Shown in pieces: positions 1 through 5,575 of a stretch of 64,000 bases of DNA. The stretch spans positions 124,001 through 188,000 of IMG/VR virus record IMGVR_UViG_3300032213_001813, one strand, 5' to 3'. Position numbers and translations under genes: made by a program. Source of the DNA: a virus. The first letter of the stretch is position 1; each line of letters begins with the position of its first letter. The notes beneath the pieces are model-generated. The model was not told where the DNA came from and made no database searches. It was given only the letters and a program-made list of their open reading frames with translations.

Positions 1-2
1 GT

Positions 3-101
3 ATTAGAGCAATCCAAAAAGATGAGTGGGCTGATGAAGCAAACAAAGCATTGGATTATAACATAGATATATTAGATGAACTACACCGAATATTTGGATG
101 A
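3..101 (+). CDS. C-terminal fragment, possible heme oxygenase
   Basis: The window opens inside this reading frame, and only about 32 C-terminal residues are visible before the TGA at 99-101. The visible helix has Trp, then Ala-Asn-Lys-Ala, then an Asn-Ile-Asp-Ile-Leu-Asp-Glu-Leu run. This resembles the last helix of bacterial and phage heme oxygenases (pattern A-x-x-A-F-x-x-N-x-x-I-F-x-E-L). It overlaps the bilin reductase start by 26 bases. Known marine phage bilin reductases are encoded next to a heme oxygenase, which would supply biliverdin. The identity is an inference from a short stretch plus context; any helical protein could look similar. Confidence 0.45.
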   Translation: MRAIQKDEWADEANKALDYNIDILDELHRIFG

Positions 102-717
102 GTTAGCAGATAGGTTCTTATCCGTAATGAAACACTCACCTAATTGTAAAGTACTACCTACGGAAGATTTTGGGTGGGTGAATCATCGTTTTGAATCTGA
201 TGTGTATAGAATGGCACACGTTGAAAGATATGGTGATAGGGCAATTGAGGTACTACACGTTACCACATTCCCACACCCAACATCACCAGAACCTATATAC
301 GGATTTGATGTCATAACTACTAAATCAGGTGTAACTGGTGTTTATATGGATTTATCACCCGGCATTAAGGAATATAACTTTGATGAAGGTATAGATTTTA
401 ATGGGAGAAAACCACTACCGCAATGGGCAACTGTCTTTTCGGATAAATTTATTATGATTAAACCCGAATCGGATAGTGAGTTTATTAGGTTTTGTAGTTG
501 GTCCTTAGAAAAGTACAAATCGTTTTTGAAAGATGGGTTATATTTAAAAGAAGAGGCGAGTGATATTAATAAAGTTATTGATATCCAAAATCGTTATTGT
601 GAAGTTCAAGCATCAAATCCTCGTACCTTTGGAGCATTGAAAGCAAAAATAGGAGAGGAAAGAGCAAGATACTTTATGGAAAAAATATTATTCCCTAAAA
701 TAGAAAACAATAATTAG
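76..717 (+). CDS. Ferredoxin-dependent bilin reductase (PcyA/PcyX-like)
   Basis: 213 residues, the usual length for this family. Such enzymes reduce biliverdin IX-alpha with electrons from ferredoxin to make phycobilin-type chromophores. The core matches the PcyA pattern as I recall it. HVE at 48-50 supplies the Glu equivalent to PcyA Glu76. LHVTTFPHP at 60-68 supplies the His equivalent to His88. YGFDV at 75-79 supplies the Asp equivalent to Asp105, followed by MDLSP. The C-terminus (NPRTFG through the FMEKILFP segment) matches the conserved family ending. All three catalytic acids/base appear present, so the enzyme should be active. It overlaps the upstream possible heme oxygenase and is followed 8 bases later by a 2OG oxygenase. 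The exact product (PCB, PEB or another) cannot be told from sequence. Confidence 0.87.
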   Translation: MNYTEYLDELADRFLSVMKHSPNCKVLPTEDFGWVNHRFESDVYRMAHVERYGDRAIEVLHVTTFPHPTSPEPIYGFDVITTKSGVTGVYMDLSPGIKEYNFDEGIDFNGRKPLPQWATVFSDKFIMIKPESDSEFIRFCSWSLEKYKSFLKDGLYLKEEASDINKVIDIQNRYCEVQASNPRTFGALKAKIGEERARYFMEKILFPKIENNN

Positions 718-725
718 ATTACAAT

Positions 726-1277
726 ATGAACAAAGTACCATTAGGAGAAAAAACTTATTGCTACGAAGAATTTATAACAAAAGAACAGCAAGACGAACTA
801 TATAGTTGGGTATTTAATAGTTTTCCTTGGATGAATTTTGCCAATCCTTGCAACGATGAAGAAGACCAGATGGATAATTCGGTTAGACATTTTGCTAGGA
901 TAGATTTACTACCAACAATACCACCACTATTTTGGGATGTACATGATAAGATAGTAGAGTTAGAAGGTATAAATCCCGTTATAGAAGCACCCCAGAATGG
1001 ACATTGGGTTGGGTTAACTGGTAAAGAAGCTAGAGTAGAACCACATACTGATTGGAACGGAGAAGAGGAAGGGTGGTATTGTAGAAGATATAATTTATTA
1101 GTATCACTGCCAACGGAAGGTGGGCAACCATTGTACGGAGATGAGGTACTGAATGTAAAAGAAAGAATGTTATGGAGGTGTGATGCTGGTTTAGTTGAGC
1201 ATTCATCCATACCAAACGAAGGTAATAGATTAAGAGCTAATATTTCATTTGGTTTCTTAATTCCTGTTGAAAAGTAA
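726..1277 (+). CDS. 2OG-Fe(II) oxygenase family protein
   Basis: 183 residues with the double-stranded beta-helix signature of Fe(II)/2-oxoglutarate dioxygenases. HTD at 107-109 gives the first two iron ligands, and the distal His is in GLVEHSSIP (His159). Arginines in NRLRANISFGF (168, 170) would bind 2-oxoglutarate. The RYNLLVSLPTEGGQPLYG stretch is the core strand. Substrate unknown; aspartyl/prolyl hydroxylase-like enzymes of this kind are common in T4-like cyanophages. It sits 8 bases after the bilin reductase and is probably co-transcribed. Confidence 0.83.
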   Translation: MNKVPLGEKTYCYEEFITKEQQDELYSWVFNSFPWMNFANPCNDEEDQMDNSVRHFARIDLLPTIPPLFWDVHDKIVELEGINPVIEAPQNGHWVGLTGKEARVEPHTDWNGEEEGWYCRRYNLLVSLPTEGGQPLYGDEVLNVKERMLWRCDAGLVEHSSIPNEGNRLRANISFGFLIPVEK

Positions 1278-1318
1278 AAAAGGTTATATATATATGTATA
1301 GTTAAACAATAAACAATT

Positions 1319-1777
1319 ATGAAAAAATTAATGTTATTGTTTGTAATGTTATTCGGAATGAGTATCGTTGCAAACGCACAAGAGTGGTTTATTACCGCTA
1401 CCCGTAAGGGTGGACCATCGGATGGTTATATTACCGGTGGATATATGAAAAAAGGTTGGGGTTTCTTCGCTGGACTTCCTTATACTGAAATTAAAGACCA
1501 AAACTCAAGCGGAATTGTACTTCCTCCGGGAGTAAACACTTCAACTGGAACAATCTCTTCCAATATGAAGTTTGGTGTTTTAAGACAATTGAAAGAAGAT
1601 AAGGCAATTGTAGGATTTGGTATCCAACCAACCGCAGGTGGAAACAAACCGAATGCATTTTTAATGTACAACCCATTAAGACCAGGTAGCACACTTAATT
1701 TGTGGACAATTGGTAACTTAGTAGGTAGTGATTTCACATTAGGATTGGGTTTATCTTACAAAATAGGAAAGAAGTAA
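1319..1777 (+). CDS. Exported protein of unknown function
   Basis: 152 residues with a clear signal peptide (MKKLMLLFVMLFGMSIVANAQ, cleavage after NA or AQ in the usual Bacteroidota style). The mature part is rich in Gly, Thr and aromatic residues in alternating beta-strand patterns and ends in an amphipathic strand (FTLGLGLSYKIGKK). It therefore looks like a small outer-membrane barrel or periplasmic beta protein. No family recognised. It lies 41 bases after the oxygenase, with a short AT-rich leader. Confidence 0.75.
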   Translation: MKKLMLLFVMLFGMSIVANAQEWFITATRKGGPSDGYITGGYMKKGWGFFAGLPYTEIKDQNSSGIVLPPGVNTSTGTISSNMKFGVLRQLKEDKAIVGFGIQPTAGGNKPNAFLMYNPLRPGSTLNLWTIGNLVGSDFTLGLGLSYKIGKK

Positions 1778-1793
1778 AAAAAGATTAAGAAAC

Positions 1794-1826
1794 GTTTGGA
1801 TTTATCAAAAAGATTTCGTATCTTTG
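1794..1826 (+). promoter_or_regulatory. Class A promoter before the tRNA-Met gene
   Basis: TTTGGATTT in the -33 region (1795-1803) and TATCTTTG at 1819-1826 as the -7 box. Spacing fits Bacteroidota sigma-A-type promoters. It drives the tRNA that starts at 1863. Confidence 0.65.
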
Positions 1827-1862
1827 TAAACGATAAAGAAAAACGTTTCTTTTTTTATACAT

Positions 1863-1934
1863 CGCGGGGAGGTTGTTGGTCACCCACCGGTCTCATAAGC
1901 CAGGTTTACGGCAGTTCGATTCTGTCCCCCGTTA
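1863..1934 (+). tRNA. tRNA-Met(CAU), initiator-like
   Basis: Cloverleaf with anticodon loop CTCATAA. The acceptor CGCGGGG faces CCCCGTT, leaving position 1 unpaired (C against T), as in bacterial initiator tRNAs, which have an unpaired 1-72. T-arm GGCAG/CTGTC with loop TTCGATT. No encoded CCA. The anticodon stem has one mismatch and lacks three consecutive G-C pairs, so initiator identity is likely but not certain. Confidence 0.7.
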
Positions 1935-1967
1935 CTAAAAAATATTTTGAAAATAATTTACAAAATA

Positions 1968-1999
1968 TTAGGAAATACGAAAAAAGTTTCGTATCTTTG
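1968..1999 (+). promoter_or_regulatory. Class A promoter for a small RNA
   Basis: TTAGGAAAT at 1968-1976 and TATCTTTG at 1992-1999. No open reading frame follows; the transcript would start near 2006 and enter the small structured stretch at 2006-2105. Confidence 0.7.
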
Positions 2000-2005
2000 A
2001 AAAAC

Positions 2006-2105
2006 AAATTAGGAAATGGTTGAAGCCAACATCTAATAAAACCGAATGTGTGAAGTCCAACCATAAGTGGTAAACTATAAAGCCGGATACCATTTACTAA
2101 TTTGA
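2006..2105 (+). ncRNA. Candidate small RNA between two promoters
   Basis: About 100 bases without a coding frame, bounded by two near-identical class A promoters. ATGGTTG near 2016 can pair with CAACCAT near 2058. AGTGGTA near 2067 can pair with TACCATT near 2089. A local GTTG/CAAC hairpin competes with the first. No match to a known RNA class recognised. It could also be a leader of the long RNA downstream. Confidence 0.45.
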
Positions 2106-2124
2106 AAAAATAATTAAGAAATTA

Positions 2125-2156
2125 TTAGGAAATACGAAAAAAGTTTCGTATCTTTG
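2125..2156 (+). promoter_or_regulatory. Class A promoter for the long structured RNA
   Basis: TTAGGAAAT at 2125-2133 and TATCTTTG at 2149-2156, almost identical over 30 bases to the promoter at 1968-1999. Transcription would start near 2163, at the 5' edge of the long RNA. Confidence 0.72.
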
Positions 2157-2162
2157 ATAAAC

Positions 2163-3037
2163 AATAAAGAAAAAGTTCTTTGAAAGATATTAGAGTACAT
2201 AGTGAACTTGTTTCACATAGTATTCAATCGGCCGCTTATGGTCGTGAAATAAACTACGAAAGTAGGATAAAGTGAATCATTTGGTTAAGTGGTTTGCGGC
2301 TTTGTAAGGAGCTTGAGTAGGCAAGTGGAATATCATTTCACCTTTAGTATTGAGGGTAACACTGTAAAGAGGGTGGTGAGATGACTGGGCTAATGTAGAT
2401 AGTTCGGTTGAGGTAGGGATATCAATAAGAATAATCCATAGAGTTATTGTAAGAAGTAAGGACTTAATCTCTCCTTATCATTGCGTGATTCAATATTAGA
2501 GTAATCTTAAAACCGAAAGGTAAGATAAAGTACAGGTGGTGCTGTTATTATCCTTACTCTTCACCTACCAAGGTAGGAGTTATGAAGATGACTTGAAATA
2601 TGGTGTTAGGGATAACACATCGAGTAGTTCAGTATTTCCTCGTTCAAAAGGTGGGGAAGCTGATGGGTGGACCACTACTTGAATAAATCTACAACCAAAA
2701 CTCAATTTGCTATATGGTGCAAACTTAAACAAAAAGAGCAAAAGTGTCCATCAGTTACGAACGAAAGGTGCGTACATAGTAGGGAGTTGTTCCTTGCCAC
2801 AAACATCCGCAAGATGAATGTGATTCTTTTGAAAAATTTCTAACACCGCAAGTGTGAGTTTGCTCGGCAGAGTAGAAGAAACGGATTAGGGAGAGAGTAG
2901 TTTGTAACTTTATGAGTGGTTGGCATTACTAACCCGCATTGAATCGGTACTACTCAAAAGGTAGTGGAAACGAAACTAAAACATAAGGTTTCTAAAGCTG
3001 GTTCGCTTACGTGAGTATTCTCATCCGTAACCACTAA
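2163..3037 (+). ncRNA. Giant structured RNA (GOLLD/ROOL-like candidate)
   Basis: About 875 bases with no credible coding frame, own promoter, G+C content higher than the flanks, and ending directly at a tRNA array. Many compact hairpins are visible: CTAC-GAAA-GTAG (2254-2265), CCTAC-CAAG-GTAGG (2564-2577), GTGTTA-GGGA-TAACAC (2603-2618), CATC-CGCAA-GATG (2804-2816) and ACAC-CGCAA-GTGT (2843-2855). An outer AGTAGT/ACTACT helix encloses a TCAG/CTGA helix near 2623-2682. AGTGGTT at 2288-2294 can pair with AACCACT at 3029-3035, linking the 5' region to the 3' end. GNRA-type loops, length, and position beside phage tRNAs are the known hallmarks of GOLLD and ROOL RNAs. I cannot align it to either family by eye, so it may be one of them or a new class. 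Confidence 0.72.
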
Positions 3038-3039
3038 AA

Positions 3040-3109
3040 GCGGTATTAGTGTAAAGGTAGCACGCTCTGCATCCGTAGAGAAGTTGGGGTTCGATTCCTT
3101 AGTTCCGCT
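3040..3109 (+). tRNA. tRNA-Gly-like, aberrant anticodon loop
   Basis: Acceptor GCGGTAT/GTTCCGC with discriminator T (glycine-like). D-arm GTGT/GCAC and T-arm TGGGG/CCTTA with loop TTCGATT. The anticodon arm CTCT...AGAG encloses GCATCCGT, which holds TCC but without the usual T33. One base seems missing on the 3' side of the stem. No encoded CCA. It may be a specialised or decaying glycine tRNA; the decoding role is uncertain. Confidence 0.6.
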
Positions 3110-3114
3110 CACAA

Positions 3115-3185
3115 GCGGTGGAAGTGTTACGGTAGCACATTGGCCGTCCAGGTCGAAGGAGGTGGTTCAATTCCATCCCACCGCT
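3115..3185 (+). tRNA. tRNA-Gly(UCC)-like, G at position 33
   Basis: Perfect acceptor GCGGTGG/CCACCGC with discriminator T, and T-arm GGTGG/CCATC with loop TTCAATT. The D-arm is nearly the same as in the preceding gene. The anticodon stem TTGGC/GTCGA encloses CGTCCAG, giving anticodon TCC but G instead of the near-universal T at 33. No CCA encoded. Five bases separate it from the previous glycine-like gene, so the two may be a diverged duplication. Confidence 0.65.
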
Positions 3186-3316
3186 CTACAACGTGAGTTG
3201 TTTTCATATCTTGATTTTTATTACATTGTGAAGTGGGAGATTTCGGTCTCCCATAACACTAAAGATGTGGAATAACCGAAAAAACAAATAGTACATACTT
3301 ATATAAAAGAAATAGA
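3186..3316 (+). other. Intergenic hairpins after the first tRNAs
   Basis: Holds ACAAC-GTGA-GTTGT followed by TTTT (3188-3205), a weak terminator or processing hairpin, and GGGAGA-TTTCGG-TCTCCC (3235-3252). The 11-mer GTGGAATAACC occurs here and again near 3443. No convincing gene. Confidence 0.4.
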
Positions 3317-3451
3317 ATGAAAACTCTTAACCTACATACACCCAATTATCAACCGGCAACGAATATGTTGTGGGCTGGGATTAGTGTGTGTGATTTTAAT
3401 TCGAAGAGAATTGAACTAAAGTTAAGGGTACAAAATGTAGAAGTGGAATAA
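3317..3451 (+). CDS. Possible 44-residue peptide
   Basis: ATG at 3317 opens a 44-codon frame (starts MKTLNLHTPN, ends RVQNVEVE) between the glycine-like tRNAs and a strong terminator, on the strand used by everything nearby. An A-rich stretch precedes the start, as in other genes here. No family recognised, and composition is not decisive; it may be part of a non-coding spacer. Confidence 0.35.
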   Translation: MKTLNLHTPNYQPATNMLWAGISVCDFNSKRIELKLRVQNVEVE

Positions 3452-3476
3452 CCAAACTACATATAAAGGTTAAAAG

Positions 3477-3519
3477 ACCCCTAACTGAAATCAAAATCGG
3501 TTAGGGGTTTTTTGTTTTT
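3477..3519 (+). terminator. Rho-independent terminator within the tRNA array
   Basis: ACCCCTAAC and GTTAGGGGT form a perfect 9-bp stem around a 14-base loop, followed by TTTTTGTTTTT. It separates the long RNA/glycine-like unit from the main tRNA array. Confidence 0.85.
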
Positions 3520-3521
3520 AA

Positions 3522-3593
3522 GGGGTGGTAGCTCAGAGGCAGAGCAGATGACTGTTAATCATCAGGTCGAGATATCGTAATTCTCCCTCCCCT
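3522..3593 (+). tRNA. tRNA-Asn(GUU)
   Basis: Acceptor GGGGTGG/CCTCCCC (one T-T mismatch), D-arm GCTC/GAGC, anticodon arm GATGA-CTGTTAA-TCATC. The T-loop is unusual (ATCGTAA instead of TTCGANT). No CCA encoded. Confidence 0.8.
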
Positions 3594-3624
3594 CAATATA
3601 GTTCTTTGACATCGTGGTAAAAAT

Positions 3625-3697
3625 AGTGGGTTAGCTCAATTGGCAGAGCGCCGTCTTTACATGGCGGATGTTGGGGGTTCAAATCCCTCACTCACTA
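3625..3697 (+). tRNA. tRNA-Val(UAC)
   Basis: Acceptor AGTGGGT/ACTCACT, discriminator A. Anticodon region CGCCG-TCTTTACA-TGGCG has an 8-base loop containing TAC. T-arm GGGGG-TTCAAAT-CCCTC. No CCA encoded. The extra loop base makes the anticodon slightly ambiguous. Confidence 0.75.
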
Positions 3698-3704
3698 CAT
3701 TAAA

Positions 3705-3779
3705 TGCTCTTGTAGACAAAAGGTAAAGTCATCGGTCTTAGACACCGAGTTTTATAGGTTCGAATCCTATCAGGAGTAC
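3705..3779 (+). tRNA. tRNA with UAG anticodon (Leu?), short variable loop
   Basis: Acceptor TGCTCTT/AGGAGTA, anticodon arm TCGGT-CTTAGAC-ACCGA with anticodon TAG, T-arm ATAGG-TTCGAAT-CCTAT. Leucine tRNAs normally carry a long variable arm; here it is about 4-5 bases, which is atypical. No CCA encoded. Confidence 0.75.
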
Positions 3780-3816
3780 AGGTAGTTCCCGATGCTACAT
3801 ATCAAAATCGGAATAG

Positions 3817-3890
3817 GGAGTGGTGGCAGATGAGGTTCATTGCGTTGGACTGAAAATCCAGAGGAACAGGTTCGATACCTGTCCGCTCCA
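3817..3890 (+). tRNA. tRNA-Phe(GAA)
   Basis: Acceptor GGAGTGG/CCGCTCC, discriminator A, anticodon arm TTGGA-CTGAAAA-TCCAG, T-arm ACAGG-TTCGATA-CCTGT. No CCA encoded. Confidence 0.87.
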
Positions 3891-3895
3891 CTAAC

Positions 3896-3968
3896 GAACT
3901 CGTAGCTCAATTGGTAGAGCACTACACTTTTAATGTAGGGGTTTTGGGTTCGATTCCCAACGGGTTCA
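3896..3968 (+). tRNA. tRNA-Lys(UUU)
   Basis: Acceptor GAACTCG/CGGGTTC, discriminator A, D-arm GCTC/GAGC, anticodon arm CTACA-CTTTTAA-TGTAG, T-arm TTGGG-TTCGATT-CCCAA. No CCA encoded. Confidence 0.92.
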
Positions 3969-3974
3969 CAATAT

Positions 3975-4050
3975 AGGGTGGTATATCAATGGTTAGATTA
4001 CTTGCTTTGGGAGCAAGAGGCTGTGGGTTCGAGTCCCGCTCACCCTACCA
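3975..4050 (+). tRNA. tRNA-Pro(UGG)
   Basis: Acceptor AGGGTGG/TCACCCT, anticodon arm CTTGC-TTTGGGA-GCAAG, T-arm with loop TTCGAGT. Encodes its own 3' CCA, unlike most neighbours in this block. Confidence 0.9.
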
Positions 4051-4053
4051 CAT

Positions 4054-4127
4054 AGGAATATAGCTCAGCTGGTTAGAGCGTTAGTCTGATACACTAAATG
4101 TCTGTGGTTCGAATCCACATATTCCTA
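4054..4127 (+). tRNA. tRNA-Ile(GAU)
   Basis: Acceptor AGGAATA/TATTCCT, anticodon arm TTAGT-CTGATAC-ACTAA, T-arm TGTGG-TTCGAAT-CCACA. No CCA encoded. Confidence 0.92.
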
Positions 4128-4148
4128 CAATACGATTTAGTATTATCC

Positions 4149-4219
4149 GCATCCATAGTGAAATGGTATCATGCCGCTCTCCAAAAGCGTTGTTCTGGGT
4201 TCGAATCCTAGTGGGTGTG
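4149..4219 (+). tRNA. tRNA-Trp(CCA)
   Basis: Acceptor GCATCCA/TGGGTGT, discriminator G, anticodon loop CTCCAAA within CCGCT/AGCGT (one mismatch), T-arm CTGGG-TTCGAAT-CCTAG. No CCA tail encoded. Confidence 0.85.
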
Positions 4220-4225
4220 CAAAAT

Positions 4226-4297
4226 AGTTCCGTAGTTTAACGGATAAAATGATTGGCTACGAACCAATTGATGGGAGTTCGATTCTCTCCGGAACTA
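4226..4297 (+). tRNA. tRNA-Arg(ACG)
   Basis: Acceptor AGTTCCG/CGGAACT, anticodon arm ATTGG-CTACGAA-CCAAT, T-loop TTCGATT. No CCA encoded. An A34 anticodon needs deamination to inosine by the host enzyme to read all CGN codons. Confidence 0.9.
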
Positions 4298-4301
4298 CAT
4301 A

Positions 4302-4374
4302 AGGCGAGTTGTTAGAGTGGTTATATGGAGCTCTGCAAAAGCTCTCACACAGGTTCGAATCCTGTACTCGCCTC
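4302..4374 (+). tRNA. tRNA-Cys(GCA)
   Basis: Acceptor AGGCGAG/CTCGCCT, anticodon arm GAGCT-CTGCAAA-AGCTC, T-arm ACAGG-TTCGAAT-CCTGT. No CCA encoded; abuts the next tRNA. Confidence 0.9.
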
Positions 4375-4449
4375 GGTGATTGTCGTCTAATGGTAGGACA
4401 AATGTTTGTGGTGCATTCAATAAGGGTTCGATTCCCTTCAATCACACCA
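4375..4449 (+). tRNA. tRNA-His(GUG)
   Basis: Extra G at -1 (4375) before acceptor GTGATTG/CAATCAC, as expected for histidine tRNA, though the discriminator is A rather than C. Anticodon arm AATGT-TTGTGGT-GCATT. Encodes CCA. Confidence 0.88.
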
Positions 4450-4453
4450 ATCA

Positions 4454-4525
4454 TTGCGTGGCTTAGTGGAAAAGAGCTATCTCTCATAAGGAAAGCCAAA
4501 TGAGTTCGAACCTCGTACACGCAAC
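4454..4525 (+). tRNA. tRNA with CAU anticodon (Met or Ile2)
   Basis: Acceptor TTGCGTG/CACGCAA, loop CTCATAA, T-arm ATGAG-TTCGAAC-CTCGT. The anticodon stem has a mismatch. CAU may be elongator Met or the lysidine-modified Ile tRNA reading AUA; sequence alone does not decide. No CCA. Confidence 0.78.
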
Positions 4526-4553
4526 TTTAAAAATAATTTAAAAATATTTTACA

Positions 4554-4590
4554 AAAGGCTTGTTTATATCAAATTTTTTGCGTACCTTTA
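4554..4590 (+). promoter_or_regulatory. Class B promoter and leader
   Basis: AAAAGGCTTG at the -33 position and TACCTTTA at 4583-4590. The leader that follows has GTTG-AGAGAC-CAAC hairpin and the CTCCCCTCCCTCC tract typical of this class, ending just before the ATG at 4634. Confidence 0.72.
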
Positions 4591-4633
4591 ATATGTGGTT
4601 GAGAGACCAACTCCCCTCCCTCCACATTAAGAT

Positions 4634-4915
4634 ATGATGATTAACGAATTGAATTTAACTGAATTGGAAACCAAAACATTAACTACCTTTATTGGTGGTT
4701 TGTACGCTGAACCGGGTTTCTCTGATGTGGATGTGAACGATTTGAGTTCAGAGTTAGGAATCTCTACAAAAGTGTTGAGAGGTGCATTGGGTTCATTAGT
4801 TAAGAAAGGTATTGTGTTTGTTGATGAGAGTGATAGTGGTTATGATATCATCTACTTAAACAAACCATATTGGAGTTTGGTAAACGAAAGTTGGGCTGAA
4901 GAAGCTAATTATTAA
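4634..4915 (+). CDS. Small winged-helix-like protein
   Basis: 93 residues. The middle (DVNDLSSELGISTKVLRGAL, then GSLVKKGIVFVDES and a beta pair) reads as a helix-turn-helix with wing, like MarR/small transcription factors. The second helix pair would contact DNA. It is headed by a strong class B promoter and lies between two tRNA groups, so it may regulate phage genes. Fold assignment is by pattern only. Two adjacent ATG codons at 4634 and 4637 could each start it. Confidence 0.7.
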   Translation: MMINELNLTELETKTLTTFIGGLYAEPGFSDVDVNDLSSELGISTKVLRGALGSLVKKGIVFVDESDSGYDIIYLNKPYWSLVNESWAEEANY

Positions 4916-4934
4916 TCCTTAAAATCTGAAAGAT

Positions 4935-5177
4935 ATGAAACACAGAGCAAAGTATGAGAAATTGTTAAAGAATTCTAACGGTCAATATCGTTATCAATTC
5001 AATTGGGTAAGTGGTGGGTTCAATGATGTTTGGGCTAAGAACCTTAAAGAGTTCAAATTAGAACTTAATCGCCAGTTCGGTAATTCCAACTTAGATGTGG
5101 ATTACAACACACTTCACAAAGCAACCGAAAGTGGTGCTAGGAGTTGGGATAAGGCAGGTAATATGTTGTGTTGGTAA
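4935..5177 (+). CDS. Hypothetical protein
   Basis: 80 residues, basic and aromatic-rich (MKHRAKYEKLLKNSNGQYRY start, ends DKAGNMLCW). No family recognised. It follows the winged-helix gene by 19 bases, probably in the same transcript, with an A/G-rich stretch before its ATG. Confidence 0.65.
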   Translation: MKHRAKYEKLLKNSNGQYRYQFNWVSGGFNDVWAKNLKEFKLELNRQFGNSNLDVDYNTLHKATESGARSWDKAGNMLCW

Positions 5178-5218
5178 AAGAACCACACAAAATTTGAAAT
5201 AGTGATAGTTATTTAAAA

Positions 5219-5343
5219 GCGGGTGACCAGCTAATAATATGGTAATGTGGGAACTCCTATAAGGAGATAACAAAAATAAAGGCTGGCCATTGTAATTAGT
5301 TACGATGAAGTGGTAAATGGAGGTTCGAATCCTCCCATCCGCA
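5219..5343 (+). tRNA. tRNA-like RNA with an internal insertion
   Basis: Perfect tRNA ends: acceptor GCGGGTG (5219-5225) pairs with CATCCGC (5336-5342), and the T-arm is GGAGG-TTCGAAT-CCTCC. About 90 bases lie between acceptor and T-arm instead of about 45. CCAGC/GCTGG encloses an ACTCC/GGAGA hairpin, then CATTGTAA-TTAG-TTACGATG forms an 8-bp hairpin. No standard 7-base anticodon loop is visible. It may be a tRNA with an insertion or a tRNA-mimicking RNA. Confidence 0.6.
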
Positions 5344-5348
5344 CAACT

Positions 5349-5420
5349 GCTCCCATCGACAAGCGGTTAAGTCACGTCCCTTTCACGGATGAGTCACGGG
5401 TTCGAATCCCGTTGGGAGTA
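5349..5420 (+). tRNA. tRNA-Glu(UUC)
   Basis: Acceptor GCTCCCA/TGGGAGT, anticodon arm CGTCC-CTTTCAC-GGATG, T-arm ACGGG-TTCGAAT-CCCGT. No CCA encoded. Confidence 0.92.
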
Positions 5421-5435
5421 CAAAAAGTAAAACAA

Positions 5436-5508
5436 GCTTCCGTAGCTCATTTGGTAGAGCAGCTGACTTGTAATCAGCAGGTGGTTGGTTCGAGCCCGAC
5501 CGGAAGCT
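5436..5508 (+). tRNA. tRNA-Thr(UGU)
   Basis: Acceptor GCTTCCG/CGGAAGC, discriminator T, anticodon arm GCTGA-CTTGTAA-TCAGC, T-arm with loop TTCGAGC. No CCA encoded. Confidence 0.92.
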
Positions 5509-5526
5509 CAATTAGTAAAAATAAAA

Positions 5527-5558
5527 TTAGGATATGTGAAAAGTTTTCCGTATCTTTG
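5527..5558 (+). promoter_or_regulatory. Class A promoter
   Basis: TTAGGATAT at 5527-5535 and TATCTTTG at 5551-5558; the ATG at 5576 lies about 11 bases after the predicted start site. Confidence 0.75.
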
Positions 5559-5575
5559 TAAAAACAAAATAAGTT

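Noticed and set aside
761-1309. A 182-codon minus-strand frame opposite the 2OG oxygenase
   Set aside because: Shadow of the real gene: low-complexity Ser/Leu-rich translation and no promoter. The same applies to other long antisense frames, for example 15000-15389 and 55624-55932.
1796-2023. A 75-codon open frame on the plus strand
   Set aside because: It runs through a promoter, the tRNA-Met gene and a second promoter; start and composition do not suit a gene.
3084-3275. A 63-codon open frame across the glycine-like tRNAs
   Set aside because: It overlaps two tRNA-like genes and a hairpin and has no upstream signal.
4257-4520. Open frames on both strands across tRNA genes
   Set aside because: They follow tRNA sequence (repeated stems and TTCGA loops) and are chance frames. 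The same holds for 5310-5561, 6740-6994, 7344-7652 and 8363-8557.
5219-5343. tmRNA
   Set aside because: It is only 124 bases, has no tag reading frame and no room for the pseudoknots.
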